DNA from: Chromatiaceae bacterium | GTDB taxonomy: Bacteria > Pseudomonadota > Gammaproteobacteria > Chromatiales > Chromatiaceae | Reading direction: 5' to 3' | DNA: 64,000 nt | Assembly (NCBI GenBank): GCA_016714645.1 | Contig: JADKCI010000005.1 | Location: 558,001 to 622,000 of the forward strand | Shown: positions 35,196 through 44,490 of the stretch, in pieces | Layout of the letters: each line of letters begins with the position of its first letter | How positions within the stretch are numbered: position 1 is the first letter of the stretch | Made by a program: the position numbers and the translations under genes | The notes under the pieces: model-generated | What the model was told of the DNA's origin: nothing | Database searches by the model: none | The model's input: only the letters and a program-made list of their open reading frames with translations

Positions 35196-36527
35196 ATGAA
35201 CGCTTACTTTACCGATTTCGATCTGCCCGAGGCCCTGATGAGGGGCCTCGATAAGCTGGGATTCAGCGCGCCGACCCCGGTCCAGCGACTGGTGATCCCG
35301 CTTGCTACCGCCGGTACCGACCTGCTGGTGACCGCCGCCACCGGGTCGGGCAAGACCATCGCCTTTCTGCTGCCCATGATGCAGCGGTTTCTGGCCCAGC
35401 CGGCGCCGCGCCAGGGCATCCGCGCCCTGGTCCTGGCGCCGACCCGGGAGCTGGCCTATCAGATCCAGGAGCATTTCCTCCAGGTCGCCAGCTTCACGCG
35501 GCTCACCGCCGGGGTCATCGTTGGCGGCGTCTCCGCCAGCCAACAGGTGGCCGGCCTGCGCCGCAATCCGGACATTCTCATCGCCACGCCCGGGCGGCTC
35601 CTAGATCACCTGGAGCGTGGCGCGACGGACCTGGGGGATCTGGAGGTCCTGGTGCTGGACGAGGCCGACCGCATGCTGGACATGGGCTTCGCCCCCGATG
35701 TCATGCGGATCATCGAGGTGTGTAACCCGGACCGCCAGTCCCTGCTCTTCTCGGCGACCCTGACCCGGACCGGCATCCAGTCCTTTATCGACGCAGCCCT
35801 GCGCGACCCCCAGCGGGTCCAGGCCGACCATCACCGCGCCGCCCACCCCGACATCCATCACCAGCGCCTGCTGGCGGACGACCTGGAGCACAAACGGGCC
35901 CTCCTCGATGCCCTGCTGACCGCCAGCACGGTGGAGAAGGTGCTGGTCTTCACCAATACGCGCGAGCAGGCGGCGGCCCTGGGCAATTTCCTGGTCGGCA
36001 AGGCTCATCGCGCCGCCAGCCTGCATGGCGAGCTGGATCAGGGCGAGCGCAACCGGGTCTTGAATCTCTTGCGGGAGGGCCGCATCCGGGTCCTGGTCGC
36101 CACGGACGTGGCGGCCCGCGGCCTGGACGTGCCCGGGATGGACTTGGTGATCAATTTCGAGGTGCCTCGCAGCGGCAGCGATTACCTGCATCGCACCGGT
36201 CGCACCGGCCGGGCCGGGGCCCTGGGCCTCGCCATGACCCTGGTGAGTTCGCCAGAGTGGAACCGCATGGAAAGCATCGAACGCTATCTCCAACTGGAAC
36301 TGGAGCCCTTGAAGCTACCGGGCCTGGAGGCCCGATATACCGGCCCGACCCGTTCGAGGACCCCCCGGAAGAAACCCGAAGCCAAGCGGCCCAAAAAGGC
36401 GGTCGACCAGGCCCCCAAGGCCAAGGAGCGCCACCGGGACCGTAAGACCATCGGCAAGCGGCGTCAGCCCTCCTCGGAGACGGGTGTGGATGCCGGCTTT
36501 GGGCCCCTGAAACGGCCCAAGGACTGA
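35196..36527 (+). CDS. DEAD-box ATP-dependent RNA helicase (SrmB-like)
   Basis: 443 residues. All motifs are present: Q motif FSAPTPVQ, motif I ATGSGKT, Ia PTRELA, II DEAD, III SAT, and VI HRTGRTGR, then a basic disordered tail (RSRTPRKKPEAKRPKKA) that probably binds RNA. Cytoplasmic helicase for ribosome assembly or mRNA turnover. The sequence order resembles SrmB, but RhlE-like function cannot be excluded. ATG 35196 gives the canonical N-terminus YFTDFDLPEAL; an upstream in-frame start is less likely. Convergent with the MFS gene. Confidence 0.93.
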   Translation: MNAYFTDFDLPEALMRGLDKLGFSAPTPVQRLVIPLATAGTDLLVTAATGSGKTIAFLLPMMQRFLAQPAPRQGIRALVLAPTRELAYQIQEHFLQVASFTRLTAGVIVGGVSASQQVAGLRRNPDILIATPGRLLDHLERGATDLGDLEVLVLDEADRMLDMGFAPDVMRIIEVCNPDRQSLLFSATLTRTGIQSFIDAALRDPQRVQADHHRAAHPDIHHQRLLADDLEHKRALLDALLTASTVEKVLVFTNTREQAAALGNFLVGKAHRAASLHGELDQGERNRVLNLLREGRIRVLVATDVAARGLDVPGMDLVINFEVPRSGSDYLHRTGRTGRAGALGLAMTLVSSPEWNRMESIERYLQLELEPLKLPGLEARYTGPTRSRTPRKKPEAKRPKKAVDQAPKAKERHRDRKTIGKRRQPSSETGVDAGFGPLKRPKD

Positions 36528-36540
36528 GGCAAAAGCGACT

Positions 36541-37857
36541 TTAACCTGCCTCTGGCACCCTCACCCGCCACAGCAAGCCGGCCCCGATCAGGAAGAGGAC
36601 CAGGATCGGCAGCAGGGACAGGCGAGGATCACCCGTCACCAGGGCCGTCACGCCCACCAAGCCCGGACCCAGGACGGCGGCGAACTTGCCCAGCATGTTG
36701 TAAAGGCCGAAGAATTCCGCCGAGCGACCGGGGGGCACAAAACCGGCGAAGAGGGCGCGGCTGAGGGCCTGGATGCCGCCCTGGACCAGGCCGATCACGG
36801 CCGCCATCAGATAGAACTCCTCCACCCGCGTCATACCCGATGCCAGGACCACCACCAGGGCATAGACGCCAATGGCCAGCAGGATGCCGGGCTTGGCCCC
36901 CCAGCGCCCCCCCAGCCAGCCAAAGGCCAGGGCCGCCGGAAAGCCGACGAACTGGGTGATGAGCAGGGCGATCATAAGACCATCCGCCGCCAGGCCGATG
37001 GCCAGGCCAAAATCCACCGCCATATGGACGATGGTGTCCACCCCGTCGATGTAAAACCAATAGGCCAGCAGAAACAGGAAGGTCTCCCGCCGCTGGCGGA
37101 TCTCGGCCAGGGTGCGGCCCAGTTCCCGGAAGGCCTCCCGCGCCGCCCGCCCCAGGGGCTGGTCGCCCTGGCCAGGGGGCTCTGGCACCCAGAGGGCCAC
37201 CGGCAGGGCGAAGAGGGACCACCAAAGGGCCACGCCCAGAAAGGCTGCCTGCACCGCCTCTGGCGCCCCGGCCAGGCCAAAGCTAGCCGGAAACAGGGTC
37301 ATGAGGACATTGAGGGCGAACAGCAGGCCCCCGCCCAAGTAGCCCAGGGCATAGCCCAGGGACGAGACCCGGTTGTAATCGGCCGGGGCGGCCACCGCCA
37401 CCAGCAGGGCGTCGTAAAAGATGTTGCTGCCGGAAAAACCCACCAGGCCACAGAGATACAGGGCGAGGGCCAGGCCCCAATGACCCTGGCCGACGAAATA
37501 GAGGGCGCCGGCGCCCAAGACCCCCAAGGCGGTAAAGATCAGCAGGAAGCCCTTCCTGGCCCCGAGTTGGTCGGCCAGTGCCCCCAGGAGGGGAGCGCAG
37601 ACCACGGTGAGGGCACTTGCGGCGGTATTCGTCATGCCAAGCCAGAAGGTGCTGTCGGTCACCACCAGGTCCGCGGCCCAGAACTGCTTGAAGAAGATCG
37701 GGAAGAAGCCGGCCATGACGACGGTGGCGAAGGCCGAGTTGGCCCAGTCGTAGCAGGCCCAGGACAGGACCGCGCGCCGGTTATGCCGGGCCAGGACCCC
37801 GCTCTCACCGACCCCAGCCGTGCCCCCTCCCCTGTCCTTACTCTGTCTTGACGTCAT
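36541..37857 (-). CDS. MFS transporter of the Atg22/UMF1 type
   Basis: 438 residues with about twelve helices. The N-terminal AVLSWACYDWANSAFATVV is the Atg22-like signature (vacuolar efflux family name from yeast), and GALADQLGARKGFL is the MFS loop. Bacterial members are uncharacterised permeases, possibly for amino acids or other small metabolites. The stop at 36541 is 14 bases from the convergent helicase gene. The start lies three bases after the stop of the upstream FixJ-type regulator gene, so the two are co-transcribed. Confidence 0.88.
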   Translation of the reverse strand: MTSRQSKDRGGGTAGVGESGVLARHNRRAVLSWACYDWANSAFATVVMAGFFPIFFKQFWAADLVVTDSTFWLGMTNTAASALTVVCAPLLGALADQLGARKGFLLIFTALGVLGAGALYFVGQGHWGLALALYLCGLVGFSGSNIFYDALLVAVAAPADYNRVSSLGYALGYLGGGLLFALNVLMTLFPASFGLAGAPEAVQAAFLGVALWWSLFALPVALWVPEPPGQGDQPLGRAAREAFRELGRTLAEIRQRRETFLFLLAYWFYIDGVDTIVHMAVDFGLAIGLAADGLMIALLITQFVGFPAALAFGWLGGRWGAKPGILLAIGVYALVVVLASGMTRVEEFYLMAAVIGLVQGGIQALSRALFAGFVPPGRSAEFFGLYNMLGKFAAVLGPGLVGVTALVTGDPRLSLLPILVLFLIGAGLLWRVRVPEAG

Positions 37858-37860
37858 GGC

Positions 37861-38493
37861 TCAGGTCGCCGGGGCATCGTTGGCCAGGATGCCAGCGACC
37901 AGGCACATGCGCACCAATTCCGCCAGGGACTGGGCGCGCATCTTGTCCATCACCCGCGCCCGGTGTGCCTCCACCGTCTTGGTGCTGACGCCCAGGCCAG
38001 CGGCGATCTCGCGGTTGGAGCGACCCTCGGTGACCATCACCATCACCTCATGTTCCCGGGGAGTGAGTTCCGCCAGCCGCCGGGCGATCTCGGCCCTTTG
38101 CAGCCGATCCACACGGCGCCGCTGGTCGGCATCCAGGGCCCCGCGCAGGCTGGCGATCAGGGCCTCGTCGTTGAAGGGCTTTTCGATGAAGTCCAGGGCC
38201 CCGGCGCGCATGGCCCTGACGGCCATGGCCACATCCCCGTGACCGGTGATGATGACCACCGGGATGCGGATCTCCTCCCGCGCCAGATAGGCCTGCAGCT
38301 CCAGACCACTCATGCCCGGCATCCGCACATCCAGCAGGAGGCACCCGGCCTGTCCGGGATAATAGGAGCGCAGAAATTCCTCGGCGGAGCCGAAAGACTG
38401 GGTGCGCAGGCCAGCGGAGGCGATCAGCCATTCCAGGGAATGGCGCATGGCCTCGTCGTCATCGACCACGAAGACGGTGGGTTCGCTATTCAT
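37861..38493 (-). CDS. FixJ/LuxR-type response regulator
   Basis: 210 residues. Receiver domain with VFVVDDDEAM, phosphoacceptor Asp in LLLDVRMPGMSG and Lys in FIEKPF, then a LuxR-type helix-turn-helix (LTPREHEVMVMVTEGRSNREI and KTVEAHRARVMDKM). It would activate genes upon phosphorylation. The likely kinase is the large PAS-domain protein at 40017-42587, also on the minus strand, from which it is separated by the oppositely oriented DUF3422 gene. The MFS gene follows three bases downstream and could be a target. Confidence 0.93.
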   Translation of the reverse strand: MNSEPTVFVVDDDEAMRHSLEWLIASAGLRTQSFGSAEEFLRSYYPGQAGCLLLDVRMPGMSGLELQAYLAREEIRIPVVIITGHGDVAMAVRAMRAGALDFIEKPFNDEALIASLRGALDADQRRRVDRLQRAEIARRLAELTPREHEVMVMVTEGRSNREIAAGLGVSTKTVEAHRARVMDKMRAQSLAELVRMCLVAGILANDAPAT

Positions 38494-38677
38494 CGGCTTT
38501 CTCGCAATAGGGAGGATGACCTAACCGACGCGAAGTCTAGCCCATATCCCCCGGCGGTTCCTCTGGAACCTCAAGCCAGGGAGCGTCCCGGCAAGGCTTG
38601 GCACTAAAATAGGCGGGTTACCTGGACCCCGCCCCTATCCCGGCCACGCGCGCCACCCAAATAGGATCAACCCCAGC

Positions 38678-39973
38678 ATGTCCCTTGTCTTCAGAGAGCA
38701 CCCGCTCCGCCACGCCGTCGCGGCCGAGCTGCACGCCCGTACCTTTGACCCCCTCCGCGCCCCGGAACGCATCTCCCATCTCGCCGTGGTGTGCGGCGAG
38801 CCTGGGACCGGCCGCAACATCGCCCACCTCAAGCGCCTGCTAGCCCTCTATGGACGACCGATCCCGGAGCGGGTCCATCAGCACTACTCGGCGGACCTGG
38901 GGACCCTGCGGGTGCGCTGGGAGCGTCACACCGAGTTTGTCACCTACACCTTCAGCCAGCCGGGCGCCTTCGCCCATCCCTTCGCCGAGCCCCTGCTCAA
39001 TGAACTGCCCGAGGAGTGGCTACGGGACCTCCCCGGCGAGGTCATCGCCGCGGTCACCCTAGCCATCGATGCCTGCGATACCCCCGAGCGCGACGCCCAG
39101 GAACTGGCCGCGCTCTTCGAGGGCAACCCCATCATCGGCTCCGGGGTGGTGGGCGGGGCCTCACGCGCCTGGTCCGACATGCGCATCCACGCCGATGGCT
39201 TCATGCGCATCCTGGTGCGCGACTGTAGCCTGTCCGAGGGCCAGGCTGGGCGACTCACCAAGCGGATTCTCGATATCAACTGCTATCGGGCCATGGCCCT
39301 GCTGGGGTTTCCGCTGGCCCGGGAGGTCACCCCCACCCTGGGCGTAGCCGATCGTCGGCTCGCCTTGCTAGCCTCCCGCATGGCCAGCCGGAGCACCTTG
39401 GCGGACCCCAGCTTTGAAAGCGATCTGCTGGCGGATTTGACCAGCCTCGCCGCCGAGATTGAGGCCATCTCCGCACGCACCACCTACCGCTTCGACGCCT
39501 CCCGCGCCTATTACGCCATGGTTCAACAGCGGCTGGAGCAACTGCGCCAGCAACGCATCGAGGGCTTGCAGACCTTCACCGAGTTTCTCGATGCCCGCCT
39601 GGCCCCGGCGATCGCCACCTGCGAATCCACCCAGCATCGCCAGACCGACCTGGCCGAGCGCGCCGCCCGCCTCACCAGCCTCTTGCGCGCCCGCGTGGAG
39701 GTGTCCCTCCAGGAGCAAAACCGTCAACTACTGGAGTCCATGGATCGCCGCGCCCACCTGCAACTGCGCCTCCAGGAGACCGTCGAGGGCCTGTCCGTCA
39801 TCGCCATCGGCTATTACGGCGTCGGGCTGATCGGCTACGCCCTCAAGGGCCTCGAGGGAGGGGGTCTGCCCATCAACGCCACCCTCGCCATGGGCATCGC
39901 CGTCCCCCTCGTCGTCGGCTTCGCCTGGCTTGGCCTGAGACGGGTCAAGAAGCGCCTGACCGGCTCGGCTTGA
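38678..39973 (+). CDS. DUF3422 family protein with two C-terminal membrane helices
   Basis: 431 residues. N-terminal FREHPLRHAVAAELHARTF is a clear DUF3422 hallmark. A long helical region (QQRLEQLRQQRIEGLQTF) leads to two membrane helices at the C-terminus (VIAIGYYGVGLIGYALKGL and LAMGIAVPLVVGFAWLGL) and a basic end. Function unknown; probably an inner-membrane protein with a large cytoplasmic part. It sits, in reverse orientation, between a FixJ-type regulator and a PAS kinase. Confidence 0.87.
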   Translation: MSLVFREHPLRHAVAAELHARTFDPLRAPERISHLAVVCGEPGTGRNIAHLKRLLALYGRPIPERVHQHYSADLGTLRVRWERHTEFVTYTFSQPGAFAHPFAEPLLNELPEEWLRDLPGEVIAAVTLAIDACDTPERDAQELAALFEGNPIIGSGVVGGASRAWSDMRIHADGFMRILVRDCSLSEGQAGRLTKRILDINCYRAMALLGFPLAREVTPTLGVADRRLALLASRMASRSTLADPSFESDLLADLTSLAAEIEAISARTTYRFDASRAYYAMVQQRLEQLRQQRIEGLQTFTEFLDARLAPAIATCESTQHRQTDLAERAARLTSLLRARVEVSLQEQNRQLLESMDRRAHLQLRLQETVEGLSVIAIGYYGVGLIGYALKGLEGGGLPINATLAMGIAVPLVVGFAWLGLRRVKKRLTGSA

Positions 39974-40016
39974 CCCACCCCCGACAACCCGGACCCGGCC
40001 GCATCGGGCCCGTCAC

Positions 40017-42587
40017 CTAGACAGGGTCCTCCTCGCTTGCCAAGGGCAACAAAACCTGGAAGCGGGTCCCAACACCGGGTTCGGAATCGACCCGGAGCTC
40101 GCCACCATGATTGTCCAGAATGGTCTGGCTGATCGGCAGGCCCATGCCCATGCCGTTAATCTTGGTGGTAAAGAAAGGATCGAAGAGCCTGGCCATGTCC
40201 TCAGGAGGGATGCCGGGTCCCGTATCCTCGACCGTGGCCACCCCCCAGTGGCCCTCCCGGCGGCCGCGGATGGTGAGCCGCCGGCGGTGCGGCGGGACCT
40301 CCTCCAGGGCGTCCAGGGCATTGCGCACCAGATTGAGGAGCACCTGCTCGATCTGCACCAGGTCGACCCGGACCGGGATCTCGCCCACCGCCAGATCGAA
40401 GTCGATGGTCAGCCCCAGCTTGGCGATCTCGAACTCGGCAAAGGCGCTGACCTCCGCCACCATGTGCTTGAGATCCACCTGGACGCGCACCGGGGCCTGC
40501 TTGCCCACCAGGCCCCGGAGGCGGCGAATGATCTCCCCCGCCCGTTGGGCCTGGCTGCCGATGCGGTCCATAGCCTGGGCCAGTTCCTCCGGATCGCCGG
40601 TCCCCTGGCGCAGGCGACGTCCACAGCCGCTGGCATAGTTGACGATGGCCGCCAGGGGCTGATTGAGTTCGTGGGCCATGCCCGTCGCCACCTCGCCCAT
40701 GGTGCTGAGGCGACAGACATGGACCAATTCCGCCTGGTGCCGGCGCAATTCCTGCTCGGCCCGCCGCACGGCGGTGATATCGCGGGCATAGATGTTGACG
40801 TATGCCAGTTCGCTGACCGGGACGAAGAGGCTGGCATAGACCAGGCCGTCGCATTCAAATTCCCCCTCCTGCTGGTGGCCCTCGGCCAGGGCCTCGCGGG
40901 CCAGGGCCAGCCAGTTCGCCGGCAGGGGCCCCTCCCCGGCGACGCCCCACATCCCGAGCAGGGGCTCGCTGGCGCGATTAGTGTAGAGCAGGTGGCCGGC
41001 GGGGCTGACGCGCAGCATGGGATGGGGGCTCTCGCTGGCAAAGCCCGCCAGGCTGCGAATCTCCTGGTCCCGCTCCTTGCGCTTGGTGATGTCGTGCAGG
41101 TAGAGGGTGTGGAACAACTCATCCTCTAACTGGATGGGGACGACGGAGACCTCCATGGGCACCCGGGTGCCGTCCGCCCGCCGCGCCAGCAACTCACTGC
41201 GGGTCTGGGGCTCGCGGCCCTCAAGTTGGGCGCGACGCCCTTCCCGCAGGAGGGCATAGAAATTGGACCGCGCCGACCCCGCTAGCAGGAGGCGGCTGAA
41301 ACTCTCGCCCAGGACCCGCTCGCGGCCATAGCCAAAGGTGCGCTCGGCGGTGGGATTGAGTTCCCGCACCCGCCCATGACGGTCCAGGGTGACAATAGAA
41401 TCCAGGGAGGCCTCCATGACCGCCGCCTTGAGGGCCTCGCTCTCGCGCATGGCGATTTCATGGCGCCGGCTGGTCTCCTCCCGCGCGCGCAGCACCAGGA
41501 GCGTGAATTGCTGAACCCAGTCCTCCAGCAGGATCAATTGGTTGGCGCCACGGCTGAAACCCGGATCGGCGATCTCCAGGGCCTGGCGGGCGAAACCGGA
41601 CAGGCGCCGCAGGACCTTGTTGAGTCGCGCCGACACCAGGTAGATGACCAGGGTAAAGGCCCCGATGAAGACGAGGGCAGCGATGCCGCGCTGGCGTCGT
41701 TCGAAAATGCGCACATGGCGGGACATCCTGTCCACGCTGTCATGGGAGACGAGGGTGGTGAACAGCAGGTTCAAGTCCGACCCCTCGTAGCCGAAGAGGG
41801 ATTGCGAGGTGATGAGGTAGGCGTCTCGCCACTGGGACAGGGGGCTGCCCGGGGTCAGCCAATCCGGGTCCAGGCTGACCAGGACCCGCTGATCATCCGC
41901 ATCCACCAGGGCGATGGCGCTATCAGAGGCGAGCAGGCCCCGCTGGGAGGCGACGAGAAAGGCCTGATCGACCGGGACCAGGACCACTAGGCTGCCCATG
42001 ACGAAGCCCTGGCGATCCTCGACGGCGTCGCTCACCAACAGGAAGACCCGGTCCTCGAAGACGGCAAACACGGAACGGACCTCCCGATCATGGCGCAGGT
42101 GGGCTTCCACCCCCGCCGCGATCTCGGCGGGCAAACCCACGGCGGCGGCGGCAAAGATCTCCCGCAAGGCACCCTCGCCATCGACCAGCAGCACATGGCT
42201 GGGGGGCACCAGGCCATCGCGCTCCAGAAAGTCTGGCAGCCAGGGGGGGCGACCGCCCGAGTAACGGCGTGGGAGGAAATCCTCGCCCCGGGTCCAGACT
42301 CGAGGCTCCAGGTACTCCGCCAGTTGGCGATGTTTGGCTACCAGTCGCGTGGTCGCCGCGTATTGGGCGAGATACTGATCAAAGCGCATCAGGCTCTCCC
42401 GCGACCGCAGGTCCAGGCGAGACTCGAGTTCCTGGCCGAAGATCCGCCCAATCTGCTCGCTCTGGATCTGCTCCAGCACGCTCCAGACGAGGAGGCCCGC
42501 CACCAGCCCCACCAGAATGGAGAGGACCGGCATGGGCACGCCGCGCAGGAGCCGAAAGAGGGTAGGTTTCAGATCGATGCGAATCAC
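40017..42587 (-). CDS. Large membrane PAS-domain sensor histidine kinase
   Basis: 856 residues from a GTG start. N-terminal helix (VLSILVGLVAGLLVWSVL), a periplasmic sensor of about 270 residues, a second helix (IAALVFIGAFTLVIYLVSA), then two PAS domains (SLDSIVTLDRHGRVRELN; HPMLRVSPAGHLLYTN), a HisKA with GEVATGMAHELNQPLAA, and an HATPase (NLVRNALDAL; DTGPGI; GMGMGLPIS). The HisKA type is that of FixL/TodS/TtrS-like kinases that pair with FixJ-type regulators, which supports a partnership with the regulator at 37861-38493. Stimulus unknown. Confidence 0.9.
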   Translation of the reverse strand: MIRIDLKPTLFRLLRGVPMPVLSILVGLVAGLLVWSVLEQIQSEQIGRIFGQELESRLDLRSRESLMRFDQYLAQYAATTRLVAKHRQLAEYLEPRVWTRGEDFLPRRYSGGRPPWLPDFLERDGLVPPSHVLLVDGEGALREIFAAAAVGLPAEIAAGVEAHLRHDREVRSVFAVFEDRVFLLVSDAVEDRQGFVMGSLVVLVPVDQAFLVASQRGLLASDSAIALVDADDQRVLVSLDPDWLTPGSPLSQWRDAYLITSQSLFGYEGSDLNLLFTTLVSHDSVDRMSRHVRIFERRQRGIAALVFIGAFTLVIYLVSARLNKVLRRLSGFARQALEIADPGFSRGANQLILLEDWVQQFTLLVLRAREETSRRHEIAMRESEALKAAVMEASLDSIVTLDRHGRVRELNPTAERTFGYGRERVLGESFSRLLLAGSARSNFYALLREGRRAQLEGREPQTRSELLARRADGTRVPMEVSVVPIQLEDELFHTLYLHDITKRKERDQEIRSLAGFASESPHPMLRVSPAGHLLYTNRASEPLLGMWGVAGEGPLPANWLALAREALAEGHQQEGEFECDGLVYASLFVPVSELAYVNIYARDITAVRRAEQELRRHQAELVHVCRLSTMGEVATGMAHELNQPLAAIVNYASGCGRRLRQGTGDPEELAQAMDRIGSQAQRAGEIIRRLRGLVGKQAPVRVQVDLKHMVAEVSAFAEFEIAKLGLTIDFDLAVGEIPVRVDLVQIEQVLLNLVRNALDALEEVPPHRRRLTIRGRREGHWGVATVEDTGPGIPPEDMARLFDPFFTTKINGMGMGLPISQTILDNHGGELRVDSEPGVGTRFQVLLPLASEEDPV

Positions 42588-42777
42588 GGTTCTGGCCCTG
42601 GTCAGGATACAAAATCACGCCACGCGGGGGAACGCACCCAGGGCGCAGGACAATACCCTGGCACCCACCTCTGGCCGGGGATGACCGACGATCAATGACG
42701 GCTTCCCCCAATACTGGGACAATGGCGCCACGTAGGGCATTCCCGCCCCTGACCAACCGGAGCCCCGTCGCCAACTC

Positions 42778-43227
42778 ATGGCCATCGACATCGCCCAGGC
42801 CTGCGTGCCGGGCCTCGCCCGGCGTCTCGCCGCCCTGCTTTACGACCTCATCCTCCTGTTCGGAATGCTCTTGCTCGCCGCCACCCTGGTGATCATTCCC
42901 GCCTCAGCCCTGAGTGGGACCGAGGTTTGGCTGGATGGCTGGCTCCGGCTCTTGTTCCAGCTCTACCTCATCGCCATCGGCTGTGGCTTCTTTGCCTATT
43001 TCTGGGTTCACGGCGGCCAGACCCTGGGCATGCGCGCCTGGCGCTTTCGCCTGCTACGGGACGACGGCCAGCCCCTGTCCCTCGGCGATGCCGGACGGCG
43101 CCTGCTCTGGTCCAGCCTCCTCCCCGCGCCCCTCGGCCTCCTCTGGGTTCCCTTCGACCCGCGAGGTTTGGCCCCCCATGACCACCTCTCCCATAGCCGC
43201 CCGGTCATGCTGCTGCGCAAGAGGTGA
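42778..43227 (+). CDS. RDD family membrane protein
   Basis: 149 residues. The RDD pattern shows as LARRLAALLYDLILLFGMLLLAA in the first helix, a second helix (LLFQLYLIAIGCGFFAYFW), and GGQTLGMRAWRFRLLRDDGQP before the third helix. Family members are small inner-membrane proteins of unclear function, sometimes linked to sodium transport or sorting. It lies between the PAS kinase (divergent, 190 bp) and lptG (convergent, 32 bp). Confidence 0.9.
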   Translation: MAIDIAQACVPGLARRLAALLYDLILLFGMLLLAATLVIIPASALSGTEVWLDGWLRLLFQLYLIAIGCGFFAYFWVHGGQTLGMRAWRFRLLRDDGQPLSLGDAGRRLLWSSLLPAPLGLLWVPFDPRGLAPHDHLSHSRPVMLLRKR

Positions 43228-43259
43228 TGGGATTAATCCCGGCGCGCCAGACCTGCGGG

Positions 43260-44321
43260 TTAGCTCACCCGGCGCAGCACCCCCAGCCCCGCGAGACCAA
43301 AGAGTATTAAAGGCAGGATAGCCGCCAACCAGGCCGCCAGGCCAAAATGGATCGCCAGGAAATAAAAGCCGCGACTGACCAGATAGTAGGCCATGCCCAG
43401 CATGATACCCAGGAAGAGCCGCACCCCAAGGCCGGTGCTACGGGCAGAACCGAAGAGGATGGGGATGGACAGCAGGATCATGGTCAGGATCAGGAAGGGA
43501 TGGGTAATTTTGGTCCACATCTCGGTCTCGTATTTCCCTGAGTCTTGGCCATTGGCGGTCATGTAGCGGACATAGCGCGCCAGATCCCAGACCGGGAGCG
43601 CCTGGGGCTCCACCACCACCAGCCGCAGCAGCGAGGGATTGAGCAACGAGGACCAGGCCGTGCTGGCGAGGGGCTGGGCCTCGACGCCCTCGTCGGAGAT
43701 GCGGCTGCGAGAGATGCCCTCCAGCACCCATTCGCCATCCGCATAGTGGGCAACTTCGGCATGGGTGGCGAGGACCAGGTGCCGATTCTCATCGGTCTCG
43801 TAGATGGAGATATTACTCAAGCGGGAGCCTGGCAAAATCTCCCCGATGCTGATGTAGGCATCACCATCCCGCGCCCACAGCCCCCGAGGCGTCCGCAGGG
43901 TGACCTGGCCGGACTTGACATCACTGCGCCATTGCACCGCGGCCTGCTCCGCCGGGGGGGCCACGAACTCGCCCAGGGCCAGTGCCAGCAGGGCGAGCAT
44001 CAGGCCGGCCTTGAGCGCGGCGAAGAGGATGCGGGCAATGGACATGCCGGTGGCCCGCATGGCCACCAACTCCGAATGGCTGGCCAGCGCCCCCAAGCCC
44101 ACCAGGGCCCCGATGAGGGTGGCGATGGGAAACAGGTGGTAGGCGTAGCGCGGCAGGCTCAGACCCGCCACGGCAAGGGCATCGGCGAAGCCATAGACCT
44201 CCCCCAGATCGTTCACCTCGTCGGCGAGGAGAAAAAAGGCGATCAGGGGGAGCAGCACCGCCATCGTCAGCAGGGTACCGCCGATCACGGCCCGGCCCAG
44301 GTATCGATCCAGGATCTTCAC
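43260..44321 (-). CDS. lptG: LPS export ABC transporter permease LptG
   Basis: 353 residues. Inner-membrane permease that, with LptF and LptB2, extracts lipopolysaccharide and passes it to LptC. The N-terminus KILDRYLGRAVIGGTLLTM, PRYAYHLFPIATLIGALVGLGALASHSELVAMRATGMS, and a periplasmic jellyroll followed by three C-terminal helices fit LptG rather than LptF. In most gammaproteobacteria lptF lies directly upstream, divergent from pepA; here lptG itself faces pepA and no lptF is present in the window. Confidence 0.92.
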   Translation of the reverse strand: MKILDRYLGRAVIGGTLLTMAVLLPLIAFFLLADEVNDLGEVYGFADALAVAGLSLPRYAYHLFPIATLIGALVGLGALASHSELVAMRATGMSIARILFAALKAGLMLALLALALGEFVAPPAEQAAVQWRSDVKSGQVTLRTPRGLWARDGDAYISIGEILPGSRLSNISIYETDENRHLVLATHAEVAHYADGEWVLEGISRSRISDEGVEAQPLASTAWSSLLNPSLLRLVVVEPQALPVWDLARYVRYMTANGQDSGKYETEMWTKITHPFLILTMILLSIPILFGSARSTGLGVRLFLGIMLGMAYYLVSRGFYFLAIHFGLAAWLAAILPLILFGLAGLGVLRRVS

Positions 44322-44490
44322 GCTCGTTTCCGTCGTCGGTCCCGGTCCGCGCCTGCTTGATCAAGCCAGGCGGTTCTAGCGGGACGCTGATTTTAGTAGG
44401 ATGGTCGAATTGGCATCTTAACACCGGGCCGGACTTGGGGCGCACCCAAGTCACCCGCCAGCCCTATCCCTCCACCAACAGAGATTTTCC

